DNA of 64,000 bases from Marivirga aurantiaca (GTDB lineage Bacteria > Bacteroidota > Bacteroidia > Cytophagales > Cyclobacteriaceae): positions 558,001-622,000 of the forward strand of contig NZ_JAEQBW010000001.1 of NCBI RefSeq assembly GCF_016679925.1, written 5' to 3'. Under the pieces are notes generated by a model. It was given only the letters and a program-made list of their open reading frames with translations, was not told the DNA's origin and did not search any database. Numbering within the stretch: position 1 is the stretch's first letter; each line of letters begins with the position of its first letter. Below are positions 43,230-52,400 of the stretch, one piece after another. The position numbers and the translations under genes were made by a program.

Positions 43230-43730
43230 TTTAATTTATTTACAAAAACCCTTTTTGCTTTAATAATTATCCTTTCTAATGTGGCTTGCGATCAAATTAC
43301 AAAAGTGAAGGTTCGTAAAGAGATCAGCCTGAATGAAGTGATCAGTGTGATCAATGATAATTTTGTATTGACCAAAGTAGAAAATACAGGTGCGGCCCTT
43401 AGCCTGGGCAAGGATTTATCTCCCACTTTAAAAGTAGTGTTCCTTCAAATAATGCCATTGTTGGTTTTATTCTTTTTATTTAAAGTGATTGTTAGCAGGA
43501 AGGATACCTCCCGACTAAATGTTATTGCTTTTTCATTTATTATAGGTGGTGGAATTGGTAATATTTATGACAGGATTTTATACAATTCAGTAACAGATTT
43601 TATGTATATCAAAGTAGGAGCCTTTCATACAGGCATCTTCAATATGGCCGATGTTTCAGTAGTAATAGGTACGGTTTTAATTGTGGTGAACACTTTGATT
43701 ACAGAAACCCGAAAATATAGATTGGGCTGA
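43224..43730 (+). CDS. lspA: Lipoprotein signal peptidase
   Basis: LspA is the inner-membrane aspartyl peptidase that cuts lipoprotein signal peptides; many lipoproteins in this window would be its substrates. The 168-residue protein has the opening ACDQITK, NTGAALSLG, the first catalytic Asp in GGGIGNIYDRI and the second in FNMADVSVVIG, and four hydrophobic segments. I place the start at ATG 43224, which gives a normal N-terminus (MKFNLFTKTLFALIIILS). A longer in-frame extension to 43164 would translate repeat DNA and is unlikely. The start codon lies within a repeat copy. Confidence 0.93.
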   Translation: MKFNLFTKTLFALIIILSNVACDQITKVKVRKEISLNEVISVINDNFVLTKVENTGAALSLGKDLSPTLKVVFLQIMPLLVLFFLFKVIVSRKDTSRLNVIAFSFIIGGGIGNIYDRILYNSVTDFMYIKVGAFHTGIFNMADVSVVIGTVLIVVNTLITETRKYRLG

Positions 43731-43999
43731 TTATATTGAAGTGGGATATTTCAGGAAAGGAAGGCTTGTTTGAATGTTGCTGATTGAAAGATTGACGTAG
43801 TAAGTAGCTGAATATTAAAATTTTAAGTTGAAACCTTGTCTCATTTCCGTTCGTTTTTTTGAATAGATACCAGATAGTATAGTTTTAATGCTCTTGTATT
43901 TAATACAAAAGGATTTTTTTAAAAAGGAATAAAAAATTACCGCTTTGATTTACATCTAATAATTTTGATTATTTTTAGCTATGACTAACTTTAAAACTA

Positions 44000-44380
44000 A
44001 TGAAAAACCAAAACCTATTGCTTATTGATGATGATAAGGAGGACCAGGAAATATTTTTAGAGGCCTTAGTGAAAGTGTCAACTGTTGCGTCATGCATCAC
44101 AATGCAAGATGCGGCTGTAGCATTGCAAAAATTAAGTGCAAATGATATTTTTCCTGATTTAATATTTTTAGACCTTAACATGCCCGGAATGAATGGAGAG
44201 CAATTTTTATTGGAAATTAAGAGATGCGAAAAACTAAGAAAGGTTCCCGTTATCATACTATCATCATCATCCCATTTAAGTAATATCCAACTCTCTATAG
44301 ATTTAGGAGCAGGCCATTTCATCACCAAAACCAATCCATATGAGGAATTTTTGCAGGAACTTTCTTATCTGTTGAATTAG
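44000..44380 (+). CDS. Single-domain response regulator (CheY-like)
   Basis: A 126-residue receiver domain without an output domain. The acidic pocket is in LLIDDDKED, the phosphoacceptor Asp in IFLDLNMPGMNG, the Thr/Ser switch in IILSSSSH, and the conserved Lys in HFITKTNP. This layout is common in the Rcp1-like group that works with PAS/phytochrome-type histidine kinases. A possible -7 element TAATTTTG (43960-43967) lies 32 nt upstream. The multi-PAS kinase gene follows 43 nt later and is its likely partner. Confidence 0.93.
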   Translation: MKNQNLLLIDDDKEDQEIFLEALVKVSTVASCITMQDAAVALQKLSANDIFPDLIFLDLNMPGMNGEQFLLEIKRCEKLRKVPVIILSSSSHLSNIQLSIDLGAGHFITKTNPYEEFLQELSYLLN

Positions 44381-44423
44381 ATTATGTAAAAACAATAAAT
44401 TACAGAAGCACTTTTTTTAATTT

Positions 44424-46883
44424 ATGAAAGCACCTTCAGGGACGAACGATGAGTGGTATTTCCTTTCTGGGGGAGGAGAAATGGGAGAGCTAATAAGAAG
44501 ATTTAATTGGTCTGGTACTAGCTTAGGTCCCCCGGGACAATGGCCTCAAAGTCTACGTTTAACTCTTTCAATAATCCTTTCCTCTAAATTTCCCATGTTG
44601 CTATGGTGGGGAGATGATTTAGTTCAATTCTACAACGATGCCTATCGTGAAAGCCTTGGAGATAATGGGAAACATCCTAAAGCCTTGGGACAGAAAGCAA
44701 AAGATTGTTGGCCGGAAACCTGGCATATCATTTATCCATTGATTAATAAAGGGCTCACCAGGGCTGAAGCTACATGGGGGGAAGATCAATTGATTCCTAT
44801 TTACCGCAACGGAAAAATAGAGGATGTCTATTGGACCTATAGTTATAGCCCGGTTTTTGGTGAAACAGGAAATGTGGAGGGGGTATTAATGGTGTGCACC
44901 GAAACTACGAAGAAAGTACTTTCCCGAAAGCTTCTGGAAGGAAGTGAACAACGATTCAGGATGATGGCCGAAAGTACTGATATTTTCATTGCTACCAGCG
45001 ATAGATCCGGAGATGCAAATTTTTTTAATAAAGCATGGCTTAACCTTACCGGTCGGTCTTTGGACGAATTACTTCAATTTGGTTGGGCAGACCTGATTCA
45101 TCCTGACGATCGGGACGAATTTGTTTCGAATTACATGAAAGCAAATAGAAACAGAACATCCTTTAAAGGCGAATTTAGGATATTGAACAAAAACGGTCAA
45201 TATAGCTGGTTGTTAGCAAAGGGCCCCGCAAGGTTTGATTCTGAAGGTGCATTTGTGGGGCATATCAGTTCCTGTGTGGATATTACAACGCATAAAAAAA
45301 CGGAACAGAGACTGAAGGAAAGTGAGCAGGAAATGCGTAGCATAGTGGAAAGTGCTCATTTTCCTATTGGTGTATACGTAGGGAGGAAAATGAAAATAAA
45401 ACTGGCCAATAAAGCCATGATGGAAGTAATGGGGAAAGGGTATGATGTAATAGGTAAAAGCTATTTTGAAATATTGCCGGAACTGGGAAGTCAGGAGATA
45501 TTTCAAAAACTTAAAGATGTTTATACTTCAGGAACTCCTTATCATGCGGTAAACCAAAGGGTTGATATATTTATCAATGGAAAGTTGAGAAAGCATTTCT
45601 TTAATTATAGTTTCACACCTCTCTTCAATACCGCAGGGAAAGTTTACGGGATAGTGAATACAGCGGCAGATGTAACTGAACTTAATTTCGCTACCCTTAA
45701 AGTCAGGGAAAGTGAAAGAAACCTACGAGAAACTATATTACAAGCCCCTGTGGCCATGTGTATTTTTAGAGGGCCACGGCATGTAGTAGAGCTAGCCAAT
45801 AAACGTATGTTTGAATTGTGGGGGAAAGAAGCAGAAGAAGTAATGCATAAATCAATATTTGAAGGACTGCCTGAAGCCAAAAACCAAGGCTTGGAAATCT
45901 TATTGGACCATGTATATAGAACCGGTAATACTTTTTCCGCCCAGGGGGAGCGTTTGAAATTGCCTCGTGATGGAAAACTGGAAACTATTTATTTGAATTT
46001 TGTTTATGAAGCTTATCGCGAGCCGGGAGGGGAAATATCGGGTATACTGGCTATGGCTATTGATGTTACCTCTCAGGTAACTACTCATCAGAAGATAGAG
46101 GAAGTTGTGGATAAGCGAACGAAACAACTGGCTGAAGCCAATTATGATCTTCAAAAATCCAATGATGAACTGGCTCAATTTGCCCACATTGCTTCACATG
46201 ATTTGCAGGAGCCGCTACGAAAAATAAGTATTTTCACGCAATTACTGGAGAATAAGATAGGGAAGGCGATGGATGACCCCTCAAGGGATTATCTAAGGAA
46301 AATCCGTAAATCTTCTTCCAGAATGCATAAAATGATCAAAGATATTCTCACTTATTCGGAACTCATAAAGGAAGTGAAGGCTTTTACTGAAGTTGATCTT
46401 AATCAGGTGCTTGAAAGTACTATAATGGACTACGAACTATTGATTGAACAAAGAGGAGCCAATGTAAAATATGAAAAATTACCAGTGATAATAGCTGTTC
46501 CATTACAGATGTCGCAGCTTTTTGGTAATCTTATGGGAAATGCATTAAAGTTTGTTCATCAGGAAAGAAGCCCGGTAATAAGTATTTCAACTTCAGAGGT
46601 GTCCTTGACGGAAAAGCAAAAGCTTAACCTTGACACAGGCCTTGAATATGTTAAAATCCGGTTTGCAGATAATGGTATTGGTTTCAATGAGGAATATAAG
46701 GAACAAATATTCAATATTTTCCAAAGACTTCATGGCAAATCCGAATATGAGGGCACGGGAATTGGCCTGGCTTTATGCAAAAAAATAACATTAAACCATT
46801 TTGGAGGGATGAATGCAGAAGGCAGTTCAGAGAATGGGGCAGTTTTTAATATTATTCTTCCTCTCAAGCTTTCAGAGAAGTAG
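44424..46883 (+). CDS. Multi-PAS sensor histidine kinase
   Basis: An 819-residue cytoplasmic sensor kinase without membrane segments. PAS-like modules span about residues 25-165, 173-295, 300-422 and 428-553; the second is the best match (HPDDRDEF, then WLLAKGPARFDSEGAFVGHI with its PAC motif). A short coiled coil (570-582) leads to the dimerisation helix with phosphoacceptor H592 in AHIASHDLQEPLRK. The ATP-binding domain has the N box FGNLMGNALKFV, DNGIGF and the G boxes in YEGTGIGLALCKK. The SHDLQEPLR type is the Bacteroidota/phytochrome kinase group. It follows the response regulator directly, so the two likely form one pathway; the signal is unknown. Confidence 0.93.
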   Translation: MKAPSGTNDEWYFLSGGGEMGELIRRFNWSGTSLGPPGQWPQSLRLTLSIILSSKFPMLLWWGDDLVQFYNDAYRESLGDNGKHPKALGQKAKDCWPETWHIIYPLINKGLTRAEATWGEDQLIPIYRNGKIEDVYWTYSYSPVFGETGNVEGVLMVCTETTKKVLSRKLLEGSEQRFRMMAESTDIFIATSDRSGDANFFNKAWLNLTGRSLDELLQFGWADLIHPDDRDEFVSNYMKANRNRTSFKGEFRILNKNGQYSWLLAKGPARFDSEGAFVGHISSCVDITTHKKTEQRLKESEQEMRSIVESAHFPIGVYVGRKMKIKLANKAMMEVMGKGYDVIGKSYFEILPELGSQEIFQKLKDVYTSGTPYHAVNQRVDIFINGKLRKHFFNYSFTPLFNTAGKVYGIVNTAADVTELNFATLKVRESERNLRETILQAPVAMCIFRGPRHVVELANKRMFELWGKEAEEVMHKSIFEGLPEAKNQGLEILLDHVYRTGNTFSAQGERLKLPRDGKLETIYLNFVYEAYREPGGEISGILAMAIDVTSQVTTHQKIEEVVDKRTKQLAEANYDLQKSNDELAQFAHIASHDLQEPLRKISIFTQLLENKIGKAMDDPSRDYLRKIRKSSSRMHKMIKDILTYSELIKEVKAFTEVDLNQVLESTIMDYELLIEQRGANVKYEKLPVIIAVPLQMSQLFGNLMGNALKFVHQERSPVISISTSEVSLTEKQKLNLDTGLEYVKIRFADNGIGFNEEYKEQIFNIFQRLHGKSEYEGTGIGLALCKKITLNHFGGMNAEGSSENGAVFNIILPLKLSEK

Positions 46884-46979
46884 AAAAAATTTAAGATCTA
46901 AGTGGCTTCAAAGCAAGTAGGAAAAACCTAAAGGGTTTAAGTTAACATGGAATTAACGCCCCCCCTTTTATTTTCCCCC

Positions 46980-47065
46980 ATGCTATTAAGTTAAGACAAT
47001 CCTCCTTCTCTCTTTGGGGAAGGATACAAGGAAGGGGTTTTAATTAAAGCTTAACTTAATAGCAT
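46980..47065. repeat. MITE-like element, copy 1 (86 bp)
   Basis: Perfect 16-bp terminal inverted repeats ATGCTATTAAGTTAAG (46980-46995) and its complement (47050-47065) enclose a pyrimidine-rich arm and a purine-rich arm (CCTCCTTCTC, GAAGG) that can fold back. The element is homologous, in opposite orientation, to 53591-53697. It has no coding capacity. It lies in the 554-bp gap after the histidine kinase gene. Confidence 0.8.
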
Positions 47066-47437
47066 TGTTATTCTCGTGTTGGTGCGAGCTTTCAGCTCGT
47101 ATCACGGTAGAACTAATCATTACCTGACGCTAGCTTCAGCTCATGTCCCTTTGCACAATTTGCGTAAGAATTGCGTCCCCCTTGTCAATTGTTTATTTGT
47201 CAACTGTCAACTTGAATACATTCAAAAGATTGCTTCACTGCTTTATCGTTTATACTGTTATAGAATGGATTGCCTCATTTAATAACATATGTAAATATTA
47301 TAACTCCCTTGGGCTATCATGTAACATCCAACCACAGGGATAACAATACCTTAGTGATTATTCATTTTGCAAAGAGACTTCTCCATTCAGAATCGGAGAA
47401 GATCCATCTGAACCAACAATCAAATATTAAGAAAAGT
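47066..47437. other. Non-coding region between MITE copy 1 and the small membrane protein
   Basis: No gene is supported. A short hairpin CGAGCT/AGCTCG (about 47086-47100) is followed by GCTAGCTTCAGCTC, which looks like degenerate interspersed-repeat debris. The short frames here lack coding character. Confidence 0.35.
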
Positions 47438-47560
47438 ATGGGTAATTTTGTCAAAACCGCATTAGCTGCCTATGGAGCCAAAAAATTAGGATGTGGTTGT
47501 TTCGGTACACTCCTCGTAATTGCAATCATTCTCATTTTAATCTTTGGGGATGTTTTTTAG
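47438..47560 (+). CDS. Small single-pass membrane protein, 40 residues
   Basis: A 40-codon frame from ATG 47438: MGNFVKTALAAYGAKKLGCG, then CFGTLLVIAIILILIFGDVF. The N-terminal half is an amphipathic Gly/Ala/Lys-rich stretch and the C-terminal half one strong membrane segment. Two Cys flank the junction. It lies 32 nt upstream of the YetF-like gene and may share its transcript. I do not know a family for it. The start at ATG 47438 is preferred over longer frames because the upstream translation shows no coding character. Confidence 0.55.
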   Translation: MGNFVKTALAAYGAKKLGCGCFGTLLVIAIILILIFGDVF

Positions 47561-47592
47561 CATGAGTAGAAACTTCTCCTTAAAAAAAATAA

Positions 47593-48129
47593 ATGGAAAA
47601 TTTATTGTTCAATAATTGGGAAAGTATCGCCAGAATCCTCATTATAGCTTTCCTGGCATATGTTGTCTTGATTTTTTTGCTGAGGAGCTCAGGCAAGAGA
47701 ACCTTGTCGAAAATGAATGCTTTTGATTTTATTGTAACAATTGCCCTCGGCTCTACACTGGCTACAGTAATTTTAAATAAAGATATTTCTTTGGCCGATG
47801 GGTCAGTAGCTTTCTTCGCTTTAATTTTTCTTCAGTTTGCCATTACCTGGCTTTCCGTGAGGTCCGGGAAATTTAAAAGATTAATTACCAGTGAGCCTGT
47901 ATTGGTATTATACAAAGGGGAATTACAAAAAAAAGTGATTAAACAAGAAAGGATTACAATAGAAGAAATCCATTTGGCTGTTAGGCAAAAAGGGATAGCC
48001 GATTTGAAAGCCATTGATATAATGATCCTGGAAACAACAGGGGAATTCACTGTTATACCAAAAATCGAGACATCAGAAACCGAATCAATAAATGAGGTGA
48101 AAAATTATCCTGCTGAGGAGAAGGATTAG
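47593..48129 (+). CDS. YetF-like DUF421 membrane protein
   Basis: A 178-residue member of the DUF421 (YetF/YrbG) family. Three transmembrane helices occupy about residues 10-28, 45-60 and 70-88, and the family motif LRSSGKRTLSKMNAFDFIVT links the first two. The cytoplasmic domain follows (SEPVLVLYKGELQKKVIKQE, then EIHLAVRQKGIADLKAID). Homologues are often linked to spore germination or stress in other phyla, but the biochemical role is unknown. It precedes the CheB gene by about 350 nt. Confidence 0.9.
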   Translation: MENLLFNNWESIARILIIAFLAYVVLIFLLRSSGKRTLSKMNAFDFIVTIALGSTLATVILNKDISLADGSVAFFALIFLQFAITWLSVRSGKFKRLITSEPVLVLYKGELQKKVIKQERITIEEIHLAVRQKGIADLKAIDIMILETTGEFTVIPKIETSETESINEVKNYPAEEKD

Positions 48130-48393
48130 TTGCCTACTCCAGCTGTTTTTACTCGTTTTTTTTAATGCTGAAATGGAAAATTGACGAAACTACATTCAGA
48201 GAGAATTTAAATTCGTTCATTTCTTTAGAGGGTGGTCTTTTGATTATCCTAATAGTTACCAAAGTTATTGTCACGCTTCCTTTGCGTCCTGTGAAGTGAA
48301 TTGTTTTGCTATTGTGCATGTCCAAAATGGATCTTGTCAAGTGAAGGAGGAGTAGCGAAATATTGTTTTTTCTTTTTAATAACCACTGTGATA
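48130..48393. other. Intergenic region upstream of the CheB promoter
   Basis: Nothing assignable: AT-rich, no terminator with a clear stem, no convincing gene on either strand. Confidence 0.3.
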
Positions 48394-48424
48394 TTTTGAT
48401 GCATAGTAGAAATAATTAAATTTG
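48394..48424 (+). promoter_or_regulatory. Promoter of the CheB / CheB-CheR-kinase operon
   Basis: TTTTG (48394-48398), an 18-nt spacer and TAAATTTG (48417-48424) match the Bacteroidota consensus at both elements. The predicted start near 48431 leaves a leader of about 48 nt before the ATG at 48479. Confidence 0.65.
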
Positions 48425-48478
48425 AGTTGAATTTTCCATACAATTGTTGATATTTTTTAATTGTTAATTGATCATGAA

Positions 48479-49471
48479 ATGGCAAAAAAAGCTTCATTCC
48501 GTCTTTTTGTTATTGGTGCTTCCTCCGGAGGGCATTCGGCTGTAAAAGCAGCACTGGCCAATATTCCGGCAGATATCAATGCAGCCTTTCTGGTAGTGAT
48601 CCATAGTGGCTACAATACCATTTCCAATTTTGTGAAACATCTGTCCGGTAGAACTTCTTTGAAAGTGGTACAGGCATCACATAACCTGGAGATTGAGGCC
48701 GGCACAGTTTATATATCAATTCCTGATAAACACCTTGTGGTGCAAGATGGAGTGATGCTACTTTCCTATGGCCCCAGGGAAAATCTTTTTCGTCCTTCTA
48801 TAGATGCATTGTTTAGGTCTGCGGCTGTAACCTATAAAAACCAATGTATGGGTATTTTGCTTTCCGGCAGGTTAAATGATGGAACTGCAGGCCTGGAAGC
48901 TATTAAAGACTGCGGTGGACTCACCATGATCCAAAACCCTGAGACAGCAGAATTTGAAGAGATGCCCCTGTTTGCCCAACAACATATGGTAATTGATTTC
49001 ATTGTAAATGTAGAGGATATTTCTGCTGTAATTGATGAAATATCCATGGATGATTTACCTCCTGAGAAAGAGGCGCCTGTCCATCTAATAAGAGAGAATG
49101 CTATTGCTACTAATTTGAAAAGTGACGTAATCGCCACTGAAAGTTTAGGCGATAGAGTGCCATTAAGCTGCCCTGAATGCAAAGGTGTGCTATGGGAAAT
49201 GAAAAACTCTAATATAGTGCGTTATAGATGCCATATTGGACATAGCTATACGGAAGAAGCATTAGTTGAAAGTAAAGATAATGGATTGGAAGAAGCTTTA
49301 TGGATAGCCTTACGCACCCTTGAGGAAAAAAGGATGCTTTTGTTAAAAATCATTTCCGATTATAAAAAAAGAAACCTTTCTCAATTGGTGTTGTCTTATG
49401 AAAATAAACTGGAAGAAGTTTTAAGGCATATTAACCAGATAAGAAAAGTGATGCAATTAGAAAAACAATGA
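48479..49471 (+). CDS. CheB-type methylesterase with C-terminal zinc-binding-like motif
   Basis: A 330-residue stand-alone CheB domain without receiver. The catalytic triad is complete: S15 in IGASSGG, H42 in LVVIHSG and D134 in LSGRLNDGT. CheB removes methyl groups from (or deamidates) glutamyl residues of chemoreceptors. After residue 190 comes a Cys/His cluster (C231, C234, C251, H252/H255: CPECKGVLWEMK, YRCHIGHSY) that may bind zinc, then a helical tail rich in charged residues. The start is ATG 48479; an upstream in-frame TTG adds 6 residues. It overlaps the next gene by 4 nt (ATGA), so the two are coupled. No chemoreceptor, CheA or CheW gene is in the window. Confidence 0.93.
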   Translation: MAKKASFRLFVIGASSGGHSAVKAALANIPADINAAFLVVIHSGYNTISNFVKHLSGRTSLKVVQASHNLEIEAGTVYISIPDKHLVVQDGVMLLSYGPRENLFRPSIDALFRSAAVTYKNQCMGILLSGRLNDGTAGLEAIKDCGGLTMIQNPETAEFEEMPLFAQQHMVIDFIVNVEDISAVIDEISMDDLPPEKEAPVHLIRENAIATNLKSDVIATESLGDRVPLSCPECKGVLWEMKNSNIVRYRCHIGHSYTEEALVESKDNGLEEALWIALRTLEEKRMLLLKIISDYKKRNLSQLVLSYENKLEEVLRHINQIRKVMQLEKQ

Positions 49472-52400
49472 CAGAAAAAGAGAATAAAGATAGCTATGTT
49501 GTGGGTGTTGGCTTAAATGGAGGCGGGTTGGATGCTTTGGCCAAATTTTTGAATTCCTTTTATGGAGCTGAGGCAGATTTTTGCCTCGTAGTAGTAATGC
49601 AATTCCATTCAGATAATAAAAATAAATTAATCAATGTTATTAAAAAGTATAGTAGCTGGCCAATAGTTACTTCCGAAAACAACTCTTCATTGCAAGCAAG
49701 ACATATTTACCTTGCACCCCAAAATCATAATATCTCTTTCAAAAATGGTTTTTTAAAAACAGAAGCAGGTGCGCAAAATTTCCCGATTGATACATTTTTC
49801 AGCTCATTGGCAAAAGAGAGAAAAGGAAAAGCCATCGGGGTTATTTTATCCGGCACCGGAAGCGATGGATCGGAAGGTATTAAAGCAATAAGGGAAGCCA
49901 ATGGGTATACCATGGCGCAAATGCCTGATACAGCTGAATGCAAGGGAATGCCCTCTTCAGCCATCCAATCTAATCATATAGATATTGTGCTGCCGGCTGA
50001 ACAAATGTTTCAGGAAATTGTACATTATGTGAACAATCACCAGCTTATAACAGAAAGCAAACTGCCAAAGAAAGGAATAGATGCTATTTTTGAATTACTG
50101 GAAAAGCGTTCAGGAACAGATTTTTCCCAATATAAGCCTACAACTATTTTGCGTAGGGTGAATTACCGGATGAATAAATTACAACTTTCCTCTTTAGCAG
50201 ACTATTACGCAATGATAGAAAAGAACCCTAAAGAATTGGATATCTTATTTGAAACGGTATTGATTGGTGTAACTGAATTTTTCAGGGATAAAAATGCATA
50301 TGACAGTTTAAGTGCAAACTTTCAAAAGCTGATCAAGAGTAAAAAACCTGAAGATCCTATCAGGATTTGGTGTGTAGGGTGTGCAACAGGGGAGGAACCT
50401 TATTCTATTGCCATTTTATTGCATGAAATATTGGGAGCGGATATAAGTAAATATGATTTGCAAATATTCGCTTCTGACATTGATGAACGTGTGTTGAACT
50501 TCGCTCGGAAGGGGATTTATCAGAAGGTTTCGGTAGAAAATATCCCACCAAAATTACTGGCAAAGTATTTTGATAAAAAAACAAATACTCACTATGAAGT
50601 AAAGAAAACAATTAAGAAAGACATTCTTTTTTCACGACATGACATTACCAGCGATCCGCCATTTGTTAAATTAGATGCTATTATTTGTCGGAATTTGCTG
50701 ATTTATTTTAACAATAATCTGCAAAAACAAACATTCCAGATCTTTCATTTTGCATTAAGGAACAATGGGTTGCTTTTTTTAGGCAAGTCAGAAAGTGTGA
50801 GCGTTGCTGCGGAACTTTTCGCCAAAGCCGATGAACACAAAATCTATCGTAAAGCCGATGCCAGTCTGGACTATCGCTTGAAATTTTCCCAATTCAAGAA
50901 TAAAAATGAGCTAGTTCAATCTGATGTAAGGAAGCATGAAATCAGGAATATGTCTGTTGTGGACATTGCCAAAGAAACCTTATACTATAAATATGGCCAT
51001 CCATTTGTCATCATTAATGAGCAGGCTGAAATAAAAGAAGTCAATGGAAGTTTGCGGCTTTATTTGGAAATTAGTCAGGGCACAATGAATGCCAACTTAA
51101 CCAAGATGGTCAATACTGAACTGGTTACCTCCATAAAAATATTACTGGCACAGGTGAGAAAAACCAATGTGCCACATACCAGTCAGGTGATAAAGTTCAC
51201 ATTGTACGAGATGGACCATTACGTGAAACTTAAAATAATGCCGCTGATTTATTCGGTTAATGATTCACGGTATTATTTAGTGATTTTCGAGAAAATCCAA
51301 CCGGGCGAGAATTTTGTGTCTTTACAGAAAGAAATGCACTCCTCGGATATAACAGGCTTTCGTATTCAAGAACTGGAAGATGAGCTTTCCTCCCTCAGGG
51401 AACATTTACAGCTTTTTACGGAAGAACTGGAATCCACCAATGAAGAATTACAAATTACCAATGAAGAGCTTCAATCCACCAATGAGGAGTTGAAATCTGC
51501 CAATGAAGAGCTTGAAACGTCCAATGAAGAATTGCAGTCTGCCAATGAAGAATTAAACATGTCCAACAGGGACCTGAACCTCAGCAATGAAGCCCTTAAG
51601 GAGAAAGAAGCAGAACTGAAAAAGGCGAAAAACATTAGCGAGAAGAATGAAATTATTTACCGTACGCTATCAGAGAACATCCCTAATGGCTCTATAGGTA
51701 TTTTAAATGATCAAATGAAAATAGAATATTTAGCGGGAACAGGTATTAAAGAGTTTACAAAGAATTCTGATGAGCTTAGTGGAAAAGCATTTTTAGATTT
51801 GATAAAACTTTCTGAAACTGAAAGGGAGAAATTAACCACTATACTTCCTAAAACCCTGAAGGGAAAAACAGGCAATGCAGAATTCTATTATGAGGACAAC
51901 TATTACGATTTACATACAGTACCTATTAAGCTGCCTTCTGATTCAAAAAATAAGGTATTGTTTCTCATTCAGAATATTACTCAAGCCAAGAAAGATCATC
52001 TAAAGGTGATGATGGCTATTGAAGTGGCCGAATTGGTTATTTACGAGTATAACTACAATACAGCTGCTTTCTTGCCTAACACTGCATTGTTAAAACTTTT
52101 TGAATTCGATGAATCTGATTTATTCAATACAGCTGCTTTCCTGAGTAAATACCATCCTGAGGATTTATCCCTGAGAAATAGAAAAAATGAGGAGGCATTG
52201 AAAACAGGTGTGCTTTCTTATGAAGCCCGGCTTCTATTAAAAAGTGGTATACGCTGGATAAGGGTTTTTGGACGTATTTTATTTGATGAAAATAAAAAGC
52301 CGGAACTGGAAGTAGCTACTATATTGGATATTACCAAAGATAAACAATTACTGGAACAAATTAGGGAAAGTGAAGAGCGGTTCAGGCATATTGCCGATAG

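Noticed and set aside
47076-47343. Short plus-strand frames between MITE copy 1 and the 40-residue protein gene
   Set aside because: No start context, no coding character, and overlap with repeat-like hairpins.
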